Assembly: GCA_023393825.1 (NCBI GenBank)
Contig: JAEXBW010000083.1
Coordinates: 1-30,891, forward strand
Source: Elusimicrobiota bacterium
Lineage (GTDB): Bacteria; Elusimicrobiota; Elusimicrobia; Elusimicrobiales; Elusimicrobiaceae
Reading direction: 5' to 3'
Length of the DNA: 30,891 nucleotides
Shown one piece after another: positions 1 to 7,237 of the stretch (its first letter is position 1; every line of letters starts with the position of its first letter). The notes below the pieces were generated by a model, which worked only from the letters and a program-made list of their open reading frames with translations, had not been told where the DNA came from and did no database searches. A program made the position numbers and the translations under genes.

Positions 1-493
1 ATGCAACGCTTACTAACATCTGACGGAAAAACTTTGTTGCCAAGTGGAAGTAGTGCAACGGTATTATGACGGTGTTTAATGTTTTTTCCGGGAATTTAAT
101 GGAAAATAATTTAGGCACTTGCTCGCCGAAAATAACGTGCAGGGAAGTTATGATAAGGAAGGAAAGTACAAAAGAAATTGTGTGTAATACGCCTACGGGT
201 AAAAACGGCATAAGCCACGGTAAAAGATATGTTAACAGACGGCCTACGGAAGGCTCGCCTACCCAACCTAAGGCAAGGCTTGTCATTGTTATGGCTATTT
301 GTATGGAAGAGAGGTAATTATCTATCTGCTCATGCGCGGCAAGCGCAAGCTTGGCCTTATAAGTGCCTGTTCTGGAGAGTTCTATAAGCCTGGTGCGGCG
401 TACTTTGACAAGGGCAAACTCCGCGAACACAAAAAAGGCATTTAAAAAAATTATTATTATGGCAACTGCTATGAAGACTAGAGTGGATATCAT
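1..493 (-). CDS. CNNM/DUF21 (CorC/HlyC-type) membrane protein, 5' part only
   Basis: This open frame starts at the ATG at 493 (an in-frame TAA lies directly upstream) and runs off the left edge, giving about 164 residues without a stop. The N-terminus is a hydrophobic helix followed by NAFFVFAEFALVKVRRTRL, the hallmark opening of the DUF21/CNNM transmembrane domain. It continues with IDNYLSSIQIAITMTSLALG and WVGEPSVGRLL, both typical of this family, and a further hydrophobic segment ending in FGEQVPKLF. Family members are inner-membrane proteins with C-terminal CBS and CorC/HlyC domains, linked to Mg2+/divalent-cation efflux; that part lies outside the window, so the ion is not known here. 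There is no convincing Shine-Dalgarno sequence before the ATG. The gene begins 34 bases after tRNA-Leu on the same strand and may be co-transcribed with it. The family assignment is firm; the transport role is family knowledge. Confidence 0.88.
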   Translation of the reverse strand, partial: MISTLVFIAVAIIIIFLNAFFVFAEFALVKVRRTRLIELSRTGTYKAKLALAAHEQIDNYLSSIQIAITMTSLALGWVGEPSVGRLLTYLLPWLMPFLPVGVLHTISFVLSFLIITSLHVIFGEQVPKLFSIKFPEKTLNTVIIPLHYFHLATKFFRQMLVSVA

Positions 494-527
494 TTATATG
501 ATGTTGTTTGCGACTGTAAATAAAAAA

Positions 528-608
528 TGCGCAGGGGGGGACTCGAACCCCCAAGCCAATGGCATGCGCCCCTCAAACGCACGCGTATACCAGTTCCGCC
601 ACCTGCGC
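528..608 (-). tRNA. tRNA-Leu (anticodon GAG)
   Basis: Read on the minus strand, the acceptor stem GCGCAGG pairs with CCTGCGC, followed by discriminator A. The D arm contains the GG of AACTGGTATAC. The anticodon stem TGCGT/GCGCA encloses the loop TTGAGGG with anticodon GAG (reads CUC/CUU). A class II variable arm (TGCCATTGGCT) precedes the T arm GGGGG-TTCGAGT-CCCCC. CCA is not encoded. The long variable arm and the match to the bacterial tRNA-Leu layout make the identity secure. Confidence 0.95.
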
Positions 609-634
609 GTCAACTTCCTTAGTACTACATAGAA

Positions 635-662
635 ATTATATCAAATATTAAAACAAAGTCAA
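635..662 (-). promoter_or_regulatory. promoter of tRNA-Leu
   Basis: On the minus strand, TTGACT (657-662) and TATAAT (635-640) are separated by 16 bases. The -10 is extended by TG (TGATATAAT). The predicted start falls about 20 bases before the mature tRNA 5' end, so this is a strong consensus-like sigma-70 promoter for the tRNA and perhaps for the CNNM gene behind it. Confidence 0.8.
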
Positions 663-736
663 AGCTCAGACGTAAAAAATATATTTATTGCTATTGCTCC
701 GACTAAGAAATTATACAAAAAATATTTTTTTGTGTC

Positions 737-759
737 TTCCCCCCGCCCCGCCCGACGGC
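737..759. repeat. short C/G-rich repeat beside a terminator (copy 1)
   Basis: The plus strand reads TTCCCCCCGCCCCG then CCCGACGGC. A close relative occurs at 9223-9241. Both sit immediately beyond the U-tract of a minus-strand terminator. Function unknown. Read on the minus strand it has three G-runs of three or more. Confidence 0.45.
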
Positions 760-764
760 AAAAG

Positions 765-797
765 AAAAACCCCTCCGCTTATGTCGGAAGGGTTTTT
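765..797 (-). terminator. rho-independent terminator after the coiled-coil protein gene
   Basis: On the minus strand, AAAAACCCTTCCGAC pairs with the GCGGAGGGGTTTTT side around a short loop and ends in a T-run. It lies about 40 bases beyond the stop at 836. Confidence 0.85.
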
Positions 798-835
798 GTA
801 TATTTTATTTTAAGCCGTACTAAAGAGCGGATATT

Positions 836-2014
836 TTATTTTTTTATTTCCGCCAAAAGATTGGCTTTGTTTTGCGCCATACCGTAATAGGAAACGTCCT
901 GCGATATTCGCGCCGCTAAAGTAAGCGTTTGAGAAGAGGAAATATCTTCTATCTGCGCTTTAAAAGCGGGGTAAAGAGCCGCGTCCGTTTGCGCCTGCTC
1001 CGCTATAATAGCCGCGACAAGCGGTTTATTATATTTTGCAAGTTCCAAGGCGGTGATTACATAATAATCTGGGTTGGAAGTTTTTGCCGCCGCTAATGCG
1101 CGGGTATAACTTAACCTCGTCTGGGATATTCGCGCGGCTTGCACCGTCTGCGGCAGCAGGGACACCGTTATAAATACGGCAATGCCCGCAATGCTCATCT
1201 TACCCGCATTTTTGCGCATAAGAAATTTTGCCTTACCCAAAAGCGCGCCAAACCTTTTACCGCCCGAGGCAATATCTTTGGATACGGCTTGCACCGCGCC
1301 CAGATATGCGTCCTCCGCAGCGGGAGCAAGAGTAGGTTTTTTATTGAGCTGAGAGCCTGCGAAACCCGTAACGGGGCGAGGCTTTGCCTGCTTGTTTATA
1401 AACTCCTGCGTCATGGCGGCATTATTATTGATGGCTTGTGCTTGGGCTTCCAAGTTAGCGAAGGCAGCATTAATGCCTTGAGTGTTTTTGTTGATTATAT
1501 TGGCATGTTGGTTAAGGACTTTGGAGAAGTTCTCTTGTCCTTCTTCCAGCAGTCGTAAGGCGGCGTCTGAGTCCGCGAGTTTTTTGGTGAGGGAAGCGTT
1601 TTCCTTTTGAAGGGCTAAAATCTGACGGCCGTTTTCCGCAGAGTTATTGGTAATTCTTTTATTTGTTGATGCTATTGCTTTACCGTGCTTTGCGGAGATT
1701 GAGGCGTTGGAGGCAATATCCGTTGAGGCTTGCTCCAGTCGGGTGGAAAGAGAAGCGATTTCTTTTGAGAGTTCTTTGTTTTTTCCGCTTAACTTTGATA
1801 TCCGTATTGCGGTGTAAGCTACATAAACGCTGAAGGCTGTTGCGCCTGCGCCAAGTATTGCGCCTATACCGAGGTTTTTTATATTTTGTTGGGGTTTATC
1901 CAGCAGCACTTCTACATCTTGTTTTGTAGGGGCTGCGCTCTGCACACTTGCCATAAGTGAAAGCGGCATTATAAGTTGGATTGATACTGCGATTGCTAGC
2001 ACTTTTCTAATCAT
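836..2014 (-). CDS. exported/membrane-anchored coiled-coil protein, unknown function
   Basis: The protein has 392 residues from the ATG at 2014, chosen because AGGAGG lies 4 bases before it; an in-frame ATG 10 codons upstream has no such site. I do not recognise a family. It begins with a signal-peptide-like segment (MIRKVLAIAVSIQLIMPLSL). A glycine/alanine-rich hydrophobic helix follows near residues 40-60, then about 150 residues of predicted coiled coil rich in Ala, Asn, Ser, Lys and Gln. After a Pro-rich linker comes a second hydrophobic helix (SIAGIAVFITVSLLPQTVQA, roughly residues 265-285). The Ala-rich C-terminal region of about 100 residues looks helical. It stands alone between secG and tRNA-Leu with its own promoter and terminator. 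A structural or envelope-spanning role is possible but speculative. Confidence 0.75.
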   Translation of the reverse strand: MIRKVLAIAVSIQLIMPLSLMASVQSAAPTKQDVEVLLDKPQQNIKNLGIGAILGAGATAFSVYVAYTAIRISKLSGKNKELSKEIASLSTRLEQASTDIASNASISAKHGKAIASTNKRITNNSAENGRQILALQKENASLTKKLADSDAALRLLEEGQENFSKVLNQHANIINKNTQGINAAFANLEAQAQAINNNAAMTQEFINKQAKPRPVTGFAGSQLNKKPTLAPAAEDAYLGAVQAVSKDIASGGKRFGALLGKAKFLMRKNAGKMSIAGIAVFITVSLLPQTVQAARISQTRLSYTRALAAAKTSNPDYYVITALELAKYNKPLVAAIIAEQAQTDAALYPAFKAQIEDISSSQTLTLAARISQDVSYYGMAQNKANLLAEIKK

Positions 2015-2105
2015 ACATCCTCCTACTACACTTCTTTCATTCAACTACAAATCATGTAAAAAAAGCATAATACCATCCTTGGTTTAAAATTTAACAACTT
2101 CTTTG

Positions 2106-2175
2106 ATAATAAAATATATATTCCCCGTAGGGCAAGTGTTTTTAGACCCAGACGGTAATAGGACGGAGGACCTAA
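2106..2175 (-). promoter_or_regulatory. promoter and upstream inverted repeat of the coiled-coil gene
   Basis: Minus strand: TTGCCC (2130-2135), 18 bases, TATTAT (2106-2111). Immediately upstream lies an imperfect inverted repeat, TTAGGTCC (2168-2175) and GGGTCTAA (2142-2149). This resembles the dyads in front of the exported-protein genes at 6088, 7073 and 8221. The leader to the ATG would be about 85-90 bases. Confidence 0.5.
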
Positions 2176-2247
2176 TTTACCTATACAAAATTAAAAAAGT
2201 TACGACTGAGATTTTTTGCGCAACGACGGGGATATTTGACGCTGACA

Positions 2248-2283
2248 TAAAAAATCCCGCGTTTTAAACTGCAAAACGCGGGA
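2248..2283 (-). terminator. terminator of the gapA-pgk-secG operon
   Basis: Perfect 11-bp stem TCCCGCGTTTT (2255-2265) with AAAACGCGGGA (2273-2283). On the minus strand it is followed by a run of Ts (2248-2254 region). It lies just beyond the secG stop. Confidence 0.9.
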
Positions 2284-2303
2284 CTTTGTGAAACTTTTAA
2301 AAC

Positions 2304-2654
2304 TTATTTCTGCCAAGGCTGCTGGGACGAAGATGACACTGGAGCAGGTGCTGATTCTACAGGCTGTGAAGCCTCGGAAACAGGTGCGGAAGGTATGCTT
2401 GCGCTGTCTATAACTGAAGACATACCGCGCTTAGATACGTTTACCGTCAAAAAGATTGAGGTAAGCATTATTACCACCGCAACGCCCGCCGTTAACTTTG
2501 TAATAAAAGTTGTAGCCGTGGGGCCTGCAAACACGCTGTCGCTGTTGGCGCTGCCGAAGATACCCGCGGCAGAACCTTTGCCGCTTTGCATAAGCACTAA
2601 CATAATAAGCAAGATGCAAGCGATAAAGTGAAAAACTAAAACAAATGTATACAT
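2304..2654 (-). CDS. secG: protein translocase subunit SecG
   Basis: SecG is the small non-essential partner of SecYE in the inner-membrane protein export channel. The 116-residue protein has the expected two transmembrane helices: residues about 3-22 (FVLVFHFIACILLIMLVLMQ) and 50-72. Between them is the family signature QSGKGSAAGIFG..NSDSVFAGPTATTFITKLT. The C-terminal tail is Pro/Ser-rich and low complexity, as in many SecG proteins. AGGAG lies 10 bases before the ATG. It is 13 bases behind pgk, an arrangement (gapA-pgk-...-secG) common in bacteria, and is last in the operon. Exported proteins are abundant in this neighbourhood, but no direct link is implied. Confidence 0.95.
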   Translation of the reverse strand: MYTFVLVFHFIACILLIMLVLMQSGKGSAAGIFGSANSDSVFAGPTATTFITKLTAGVAVVIMLTSIFLTVNVSKRGMSSVIDSASIPSAPVSEASQPVESAPAPVSSSSQQPWQK

Positions 2655-2667
2655 TGTTTAAATGCTC

Positions 2668-3870
2668 CTATTTTTTAAGTAACGCCGTAAGGCCGGGGAG
2701 TTCTTTGCCTTCCACAAACTCCATGCTTGCGCCGCCGCCCGTAGAGGCGTGGGAAACTTTGCTTGCGGAAATTTTGGCCTTTTTAAGTACGTTAAGGCTG
2801 TCGCCGCCGCCGATGATGGTGATAACGCCTTGTTCTGTTAATTTAACAAGTGTTTCGGCGATGGAAAAGCTGCCTTTTGCGTAGCTTGCCATTTCAAAAA
2901 CGCCCACAGGGCCGTTCCAGAAAATTGTTTTGCAGGTTGAAAGAGCTTCTTCAAACAATGCGATTGTTTTAGGGCCGATATCCAAACCCATATAGCCTTC
3001 GGGAATATCAGCGCCTTCGGTGGTAACCGTAGGAATGCCGTCGGCAAATTCTTTTGCGCAAACGTGGTCAACGGGTAAAAGAATCTTTACGCCTTTTTCC
3101 TGCGCTTTTGCCATAATCTGTTTGGCTTCTTCTATTTTATCGGCTTCTAATAATGATGTGCCGACGTTGTGGCCCATAGCTTTAATAAAGGTGTAAGCCA
3201 TACCGCCGCCGATAACAAGCACGTTTACCTTATCTAAAAGGTGGTTTAAAACCATAATCTTATCAGACACTTTTGCGCCGCCGATGATGGCTGCGAAAGG
3301 TCTTTTGGGGGCTTCAAGAGCGCCGCCTAAAAATTCAACTTCTTTCTGGATAAGAAAGCCTGCTGCGCTGGGCAAAAGTTCCGTTATTGCGCCCGTGGAA
3401 GCGTGTGCGCGGTGAACCGTACCAAAAGCTTCCTGCACAAAAACTTCGCCGTGTTTGGCAAGGGCTTTTGCAAATTCTTTATCGTTAGCTTCTTCCTGCG
3501 CGTGGAAGCGGAGGTTTTCTAAAAGGACGATTTCCCCCTTCTTTGCGGCGTTTACGACTTCTTCCGCTTTAGGGCCGATACAATCGGAAGCGAAGTGGAC
3601 TTTTACGCCCATAATTTTTTCTACTTCAGGCGCGACGGGGGCAAGGGAAAATTCCGCTACGGGTTTGCCTTTAGGTCTGCCGAGGTGGGAGATTAAAACC
3701 ACTCTGCAATTTTTTTCCAAAAGATATTTTATTGTTTTTTCCGTGGCGGCAATGCGCTTGGGATTATCAACTTTACCGTCTTTTAAGGGGACGTTATAAT
3801 CTACTCTTACCAACACATTTTTGTTGTCTAAATTTATATCCTGAATTTTTACAATATCATTAAGGTTCAT
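2668..3870 (-). CDS. pgk: phosphoglycerate kinase
   Basis: This enzyme converts 1,3-bisphosphoglycerate and ADP to 3-phosphoglycerate and ATP in cytoplasmic glycolysis. From the ATG at 3870 it has 400 residues, the usual length. The start was chosen because GGGGTG precedes it at a suitable distance, whereas the ATG at 3885 has no site. Visible signatures are VLVRVDYNVPLKDG (about 19-32, substrate binding), SHLGRPKG (61-68), GGAKVSDKI in the middle, and the nucleotide-binding IIGGGDSLNVLKKA near the C-terminus. TGGGASMEF follows, normal for the family. It is the second gene of gapA-pgk-secG. A 9-bp hairpin without a U-tract lies between gapA and pgk and may set their relative mRNA levels. Confidence 0.97.
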   Translation of the reverse strand: MNLNDIVKIQDINLDNKNVLVRVDYNVPLKDGKVDNPKRIAATEKTIKYLLEKNCRVVLISHLGRPKGKPVAEFSLAPVAPEVEKIMGVKVHFASDCIGPKAEEVVNAAKKGEIVLLENLRFHAQEEANDKEFAKALAKHGEVFVQEAFGTVHRAHASTGAITELLPSAAGFLIQKEVEFLGGALEAPKRPFAAIIGGAKVSDKIMVLNHLLDKVNVLVIGGGMAYTFIKAMGHNVGTSLLEADKIEEAKQIMAKAQEKGVKILLPVDHVCAKEFADGIPTVTTEGADIPEGYMGLDIGPKTIALFEEALSTCKTIFWNGPVGVFEMASYAKGSFSIAETLVKLTEQGVITIIGGGDSLNVLKKAKISASKVSHASTGGGASMEFVEGKELPGLTALLKK

Positions 3871-3917
3871 TTTACACCCCGACATATTTTATTTAAGTTA
3901 AGTACTGCAAATCTGTG

Positions 3918-3939
3918 CGGGGCCTTTTGCAAGGCCCCG
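3918..3939 (-). other. intercistronic hairpin with GCAA tetraloop between gapA and pgk
   Basis: On the mRNA strand a perfect 9-bp stem CGGGGCCTT/AAGGCCCCG is capped by GCAA, a GNRA tetraloop. No T-run follows, so it is not a normal terminator. Stabilisation or processing of the gapA message is the likely role (inference). Confidence 0.7.
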
Positions 3940-3953
3940 ACTTGTACAAATGT

Positions 3954-4967
3954 TTATTTGTTTACGGAAGCCATATAGGCCACTAAGTCTAATACTTTAT
4001 TGGAATAACCGATTTCGTTATCGTACCAAGAAACTACTTTAACGAAGGTGTCGGTAAGCGCGATGCCTGCTTTTGCGTCAAAGATTGACGTAAGAGGGCA
4101 GCCGATAAAGTCGGAAGAAACTACTGCGTCTTCGGTATAACCTAAGATGCCTTTAAGTTCGCCGTCGGCGGCGTCTTTCATGGCTTTGCAGATTTCTTCG
4201 TACTTAGCGGGCTTTTCAAGGTTTACGGTAAGGTCAACGACGGAAACGTCCAACGTGGGAACGCGCATTGACATACCTGTAAGCTTTTTGTTAAGTGAGG
4301 GAATTACCTTACCCACGGCTTTTGCTGCGCCTGTGGAAGAAGGAATAATGTTGCCGCTGGCAGCACGACCGCCGCGCCAGTCTTTCATAGAAGGACCGTC
4401 AACCGTTTTCTGTGTGGCTGTGGTGGCGTGTACTGTGGTCATTAAACCGTCTTTAATACCCCATTTATCGTGTAAAACTTTTGCGATGGGTGCTAAGCAG
4501 TTTGTTGTGCAGGACGCATTGGAAACAAACTGTGTACCGGGAACGTAAGACTTTTCGTTTACGCCCATTACGAACATCGGCGTATCATCTTTGGAAGGAG
4601 CTGACATAACTACATATTTTGCGCCGGCTTTAATGTGGGCGGCAGCAGTTTCTTTGCTGAGGAAAAGGCCCGTGGATTCTACTACATATTCCGCGCCGAC
4701 CGCGCCCCAAGCTAATTCTTCGGGATTCTTTACCGCTGTTACGCGAATTTCTTTACCGTTTACGATAAGTTTGCTGTTGGCTACGTCCGCTTCTATTGTG
4801 CCTTTAAACTGGCCGTGGACTGTATCATACTTAAGCATATACGCTAAGTAGTCTACGGGGCAAAGGTCATTAATAGCTACGATTTCAATATCTTTGCGGG
4901 TTTGTGCCGCTCTGAAAACAAAACGACCGATACGGCCAAAGCCGTTAATCGCTACTTTAACTGACAT
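3954..4967 (-). CDS. gapA: glyceraldehyde-3-phosphate dehydrogenase, NAD type
   Basis: GAPDH oxidises glyceraldehyde-3-phosphate with NAD+ and phosphate to 1,3-bisphosphoglycerate. The 337-residue protein has the normal family length. Visible features are the Rossmann motif GFGRIGR (9-15), an acidic residue after the second strand (AINDL, D34) fitting NAD preference, the catalytic SNASCTTNCLAP with Cys153, the general-base His180 in TTVHATTATQ, and the C-terminal VSWYDNEIGYSNKV. AGGAGG lies 9 bases before the ATG. It heads the gapA-pgk-secG operon. In this fermentative setting it is the main source of the NADH consumed by AdhE, and NADH is the signal read by Rex. Confidence 0.97.
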   Translation of the reverse strand: MSVKVAINGFGRIGRFVFRAAQTRKDIEIVAINDLCPVDYLAYMLKYDTVHGQFKGTIEADVANSKLIVNGKEIRVTAVKNPEELAWGAVGAEYVVESTGLFLSKETAAAHIKAGAKYVVMSAPSKDDTPMFVMGVNEKSYVPGTQFVSNASCTTNCLAPIAKVLHDKWGIKDGLMTTVHATTATQKTVDGPSMKDWRGGRAASGNIIPSSTGAAKAVGKVIPSLNKKLTGMSMRVPTLDVSVVDLTVNLEKPAKYEEICKAMKDAADGELKGILGYTEDAVVSSDFIGCPLTSIFDAKAGIALTDTFVKVVSWYDNEIGYSNKVLDLVAYMASVNK

Positions 4968-5054
4968 AATCTGTATCCTCCTGGGATTTTACTTTCTCTT
5001 TCCCTTATATATTACTATTTTTTGAGAGGTTTTTAAACCGTTTTTACAAGTTAA

Positions 5055-5084
5055 CAGCCCCCGCCTTGTATAAAGCAGGGGCTG
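5055..5084 (-). terminator. terminator after the first trypsin-fold paralogue
   Basis: CAGCCCC (5055-5061) pairs with GGGGCTG (5078-5084), extended inwards imperfectly through GCTTTATACAAGGC. On the minus strand it is followed by TTAACTT. The weak T-run makes it a moderate terminator separating this gene from gapA. Confidence 0.65.
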
Positions 5085-5110
5085 ATGATAGTATTATTTA
5101 GTATCTAATA

Positions 5111-6088
5111 TTAAATCTTATTGTATCCGTTAAGGTCTGTTGTAATGATTACGCTTTGCGGGTCCGACGCTCTTATTTTTTTGAGCAGAGAGGTAAACCC
5201 GAAGCCGAATAATTTGTACTGTCTGGGAGAGCCAACCAAAGAAGCGTTAACCGCAACTAAAATTTGCTCGTTTAAAGCGTTTTTGTGGAAGAGCGGTTCC
5301 CCGGGAAGAGGCTTGCCGACTTTAAGCAAATCCTTGGGCAATTTGATGATATTTGTATAAATATCTTCTATCGTTAAGGCTTTGTTTTTTAATGTAGGCG
5401 TAAAGAATGATCTTTTTGTAAAGGCAAGCTTAAAGGTTTTATTCCTAAAATCAAGCACGGAAACATTGCTTAAAATAATGGAGGAATAATTTTGTTGGAT
5501 AACATAGGGGCCGTTAGATTCGTCAAATAACCAATCCCAAAAACGCATACAAACGCCTGTTGAGGTTTTTTCGGTCTTATCAAGGCAGACGCTTTTTACG
5601 TTCAGCAAGACGGCGCCTGTGGTTTTATCTTCGTAAAATTTAAGTTTGGAGGTGGTGGTGTCAACGACGGCTTTATAATCCCCGCGATAGAATTTTATGG
5701 TCTTTAAAGTAAAGGTGTAGGCGTCGCCTGAGTTAGGCAAATATACGCAGCTTTTGTGCGTAAGCAGCCACTCTTTATTTATAACTGTGGCATAACATTT
5801 GATAGTTACATCGGGCGCGGGAATGGAAACTATTAAAGGGTCCACAGCTATCATCTGCCGACCGAGTTCCTGCATCTTTTCCGTTATATTGCGTCTGTAT
5901 ACGGAGCGGACTTCAAAAACAATAGGGGAATAGCCGTAATAAGGCGCGGGCTTTGCAGTTTGCTCCGCCTGAACGCGGACAAGGGTATCGGCAACTTGCT
6001 TTTCCAGTTCCTTATCGGCAATATCAAAAGCGTTTAAGGCCGTAATAAAAGATGACATTACAACAAATAAAAACAGTTTTTTGTACAT
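5111..6088 (-). CDS. exported trypsin-fold-like protein without catalytic triad (paralogue A)
   Basis: The protein has 325 residues with a signal peptide (MYKKLFLFVVMSSFITALNA). The central region resembles the chymotrypsin/trypsin core. KCYATVINKEWLLTHKSC (C98, C114) matches the pattern C..xIn..WvLTAaHC, including the two cysteines that form the active-site-loop disulphide. The catalytic His position (before C114) is Ser113. TTGAVLLNV (157-164) matches the DIALLkL strand but has no Asp. LPGEPLF (261-267) sits where GDSGGPLF should be and has no Ser, followed by ILVAVNAS, like LvGInS. An extra Cys pair (C168, C180) lies in an insertion shared with the copy at 7238-8221. The fold is inferred from pattern only. 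If correct, it is a pseudoprotease that could bind peptide or glycan. GGAG precedes the ATG; it has its own promoter. Confidence 0.7.
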   Translation of the reverse strand: MYKKLFLFVVMSSFITALNAFDIADKELEKQVADTLVRVQAEQTAKPAPYYGYSPIVFEVRSVYRRNITEKMQELGRQMIAVDPLIVSIPAPDVTIKCYATVINKEWLLTHKSCVYLPNSGDAYTFTLKTIKFYRGDYKAVVDTTTSKLKFYEDKTTGAVLLNVKSVCLDKTEKTSTGVCMRFWDWLFDESNGPYVIQQNYSSIILSNVSVLDFRNKTFKLAFTKRSFFTPTLKNKALTIEDIYTNIIKLPKDLLKVGKPLPGEPLFHKNALNEQILVAVNASLVGSPRQYKLFGFGFTSLLKKIRASDPQSVIITTDLNGYNKI

Positions 6089-6118
6089 TGTTAATTCTCC
6101 AAATGTTGATTATTTAAA

Positions 6119-6181
6119 AGTATATCCTTTAACTTTCTGCGCCCGCAAGAGAAAAAAGCCCTAACGCAATATAGGCCTTTT
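6119..6181 (-). promoter_or_regulatory. promoter with upstream dyad, paralogue A
   Basis: Minus strand: TTGCGG (6143-6148), 18 bases, TATACT (6119-6124). Directly upstream is the inverted repeat AAAAGGCCTA (6172-6181) / TAGGGCTTTT (6154-6163) with an 8-base centre, then TTCTCTTG leading into the -35. The dyad plus T-run could also terminate the preceding gene, which has no other terminator. Confidence 0.65.
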
Positions 6182-6194
6182 GCCCCAAACTTTT

Positions 6195-7073
6195 TTACAT
6201 TGACGGCGGAAACGGCAGGATGATATCCGCCAAGTCGGAAACTATTATCATTCCCGCGGCGGTATTCCACATTGTAAAGTGCATCATTCTTGTCATACCC
6301 ACGCCGAATATAACATACTTTCTGGGTTCGCCGTTTTTGGCGGCATTGACGCCAACCATTATTTTATTGCCCGTCTTGTAAATCATATACAGCGGTTCGC
6401 CCTGCAAGGAATTTGTGTCGTCCGTATCTGCCGATAAATTAAAACCGTCCATAGATTTTATTTTAAAAGGCGTTTTTACCGACGGGCTGGAAAAGGTGCC
6501 GTTGTTTATTGCTCTTTTAAAATAATAATCGTTAAGTTCTTTTGCGGTAACGGACATAAGAAGGATTGTGGCGTAATTACTTTTTTTGGCAAAGCGCCCG
6601 CCGTTGTTTTTGGCAATGAAATCTGCAAAGGTTATCGCGCCGCCCTGCTTGGTAATTACTATCTTGCGCATATTTAATACTACCGCGCCTGTTTGGGAAT
6701 CGGTATCGTAATCAAGAGCCTCTTTGTTGCCGCTAAATACGGCGGAATATTTTGCGCCGTTAAAATTGATGGTAAATTTATCCCCGCCTTTTTTGGCGGA
6801 AGGATTAACGCAGGATTGATAAGTTAAAAGCCATTTGTAATTTAACACGACAGCATAACATTCCGCAGGAGTTTGGGCGGCGGCGGAGGAGGACTGTGAA
6901 ACGGTAAAGTAAATAGGCTCCAATAAATAACTTGGGGTTTTGGTTTGGGCGGCTTTAATATTGGCAAGAGTTTCCCCCGCTTTGTCGGCAAGAGGAGCGG
7001 GCGCGAAATCAAAAGCGTTAAGCGCGGCGGCTAAAAAAGCAAAGGCACAAAATAAACAAGGTTTTTTATTCAT
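6195..7073 (-). CDS. exported trypsin-fold-like protein without catalytic triad (paralogue B)
   Basis: This is the shortest of the three paralogues (292 residues), with signal peptide MNKKPCLFCAFAFLAAALNA. ECYAVVLNYKWLLTYQSC (C72, C88) corresponds to the trypsin C42-C58 segment, with Ser87 at the catalytic His position. SQTGAVVLNM (about 127-135) corresponds to the Asp102 strand without Asp. LQGEPLY (223-229) replaces GDSGGPL and is followed by IMVGVNA, like the LvGI strand. It lacks the extra Cys pair of the other two copies and has a shorter segment between the signal peptide and the core. About 15 bases beyond the stop begins the dyad at 6154-6181, which may double as its terminator. Function unknown; loss of enzymatic activity is inferred from the missing triad. 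Confidence 0.7.
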   Translation of the reverse strand: MNKKPCLFCAFAFLAAALNAFDFAPAPLADKAGETLANIKAAQTKTPSYLLEPIYFTVSQSSSAAAQTPAECYAVVLNYKWLLTYQSCVNPSAKKGGDKFTINFNGAKYSAVFSGNKEALDYDTDSQTGAVVLNMRKIVITKQGGAITFADFIAKNNGGRFAKKSNYATILLMSVTAKELNDYYFKRAINNGTFSSPSVKTPFKIKSMDGFNLSADTDDTNSLQGEPLYMIYKTGNKIMVGVNAAKNGEPRKYVIFGVGMTRMMHFTMWNTAAGMIIVSDLADIILPFPPSM

Positions 7074-7112
7074 AATTATAATCTATCCTCAAAAACTTTA
7101 CCTATATACAAA

Positions 7113-7173
7113 AGTATATCCTTTGACGCGCGGGCGCACAAGAGAATAAAGACCCCCGTTAAGATAGGTCTTT
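7113..7173 (-). promoter_or_regulatory. promoter with upstream dyad, paralogue B
   Basis: Minus strand: TTGTGC (7136-7141), exactly 17 bases, TATACT (7113-7118). Upstream is a perfect 7-bp inverted repeat AAAGACC (7167-7173) / GGTCTTT (7148-7154). It is preceded by TTTAGGGCC and followed by ATTCTC, which leads into the -35. Confidence 0.7.
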
Positions 7174-7184
7174 GGCCCTAAATA

Positions 7185-7218
7185 AAAACCCCCGTTTCCT
7201 TATAGAATCGGGGGTTTT
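7185..7218 (-). terminator. terminator after paralogue C
   Basis: Perfect 10-bp stem AAAACCCCCG (7185-7194) with CGGGGGTTTT (7209-7218), with Ts on the minus-strand side. It ends just before the upstream dyad of the next gene. Confidence 0.88.
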
Positions 7219-7237
7219 GAAAAAACTTTATGTTTAC

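Noticed and set aside
66..632. Two plus-strand open frames at the left edge (83 and 89 codons)
   Set aside because: They are antisense to the CNNM/DUF21 gene, and the second runs through tRNA-Leu. Neither has a ribosome site or recognisable protein features.
737..759. G-quadruplex in the G-rich minus strand beside the terminator
   Set aside because: Only three separable G-runs are present within the segment, so a standard intramolecular four-run quadruplex is not supported.
6154..6181. The dyad upstream of paralogue A as merely the terminator of the preceding gene
   Set aside because: It can fold and has a T-run, but the same element occurs after separate, complete terminators in front of the genes at 7073 and 8221. 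A promoter-linked role therefore explains all copies better; a dual role here remains possible.
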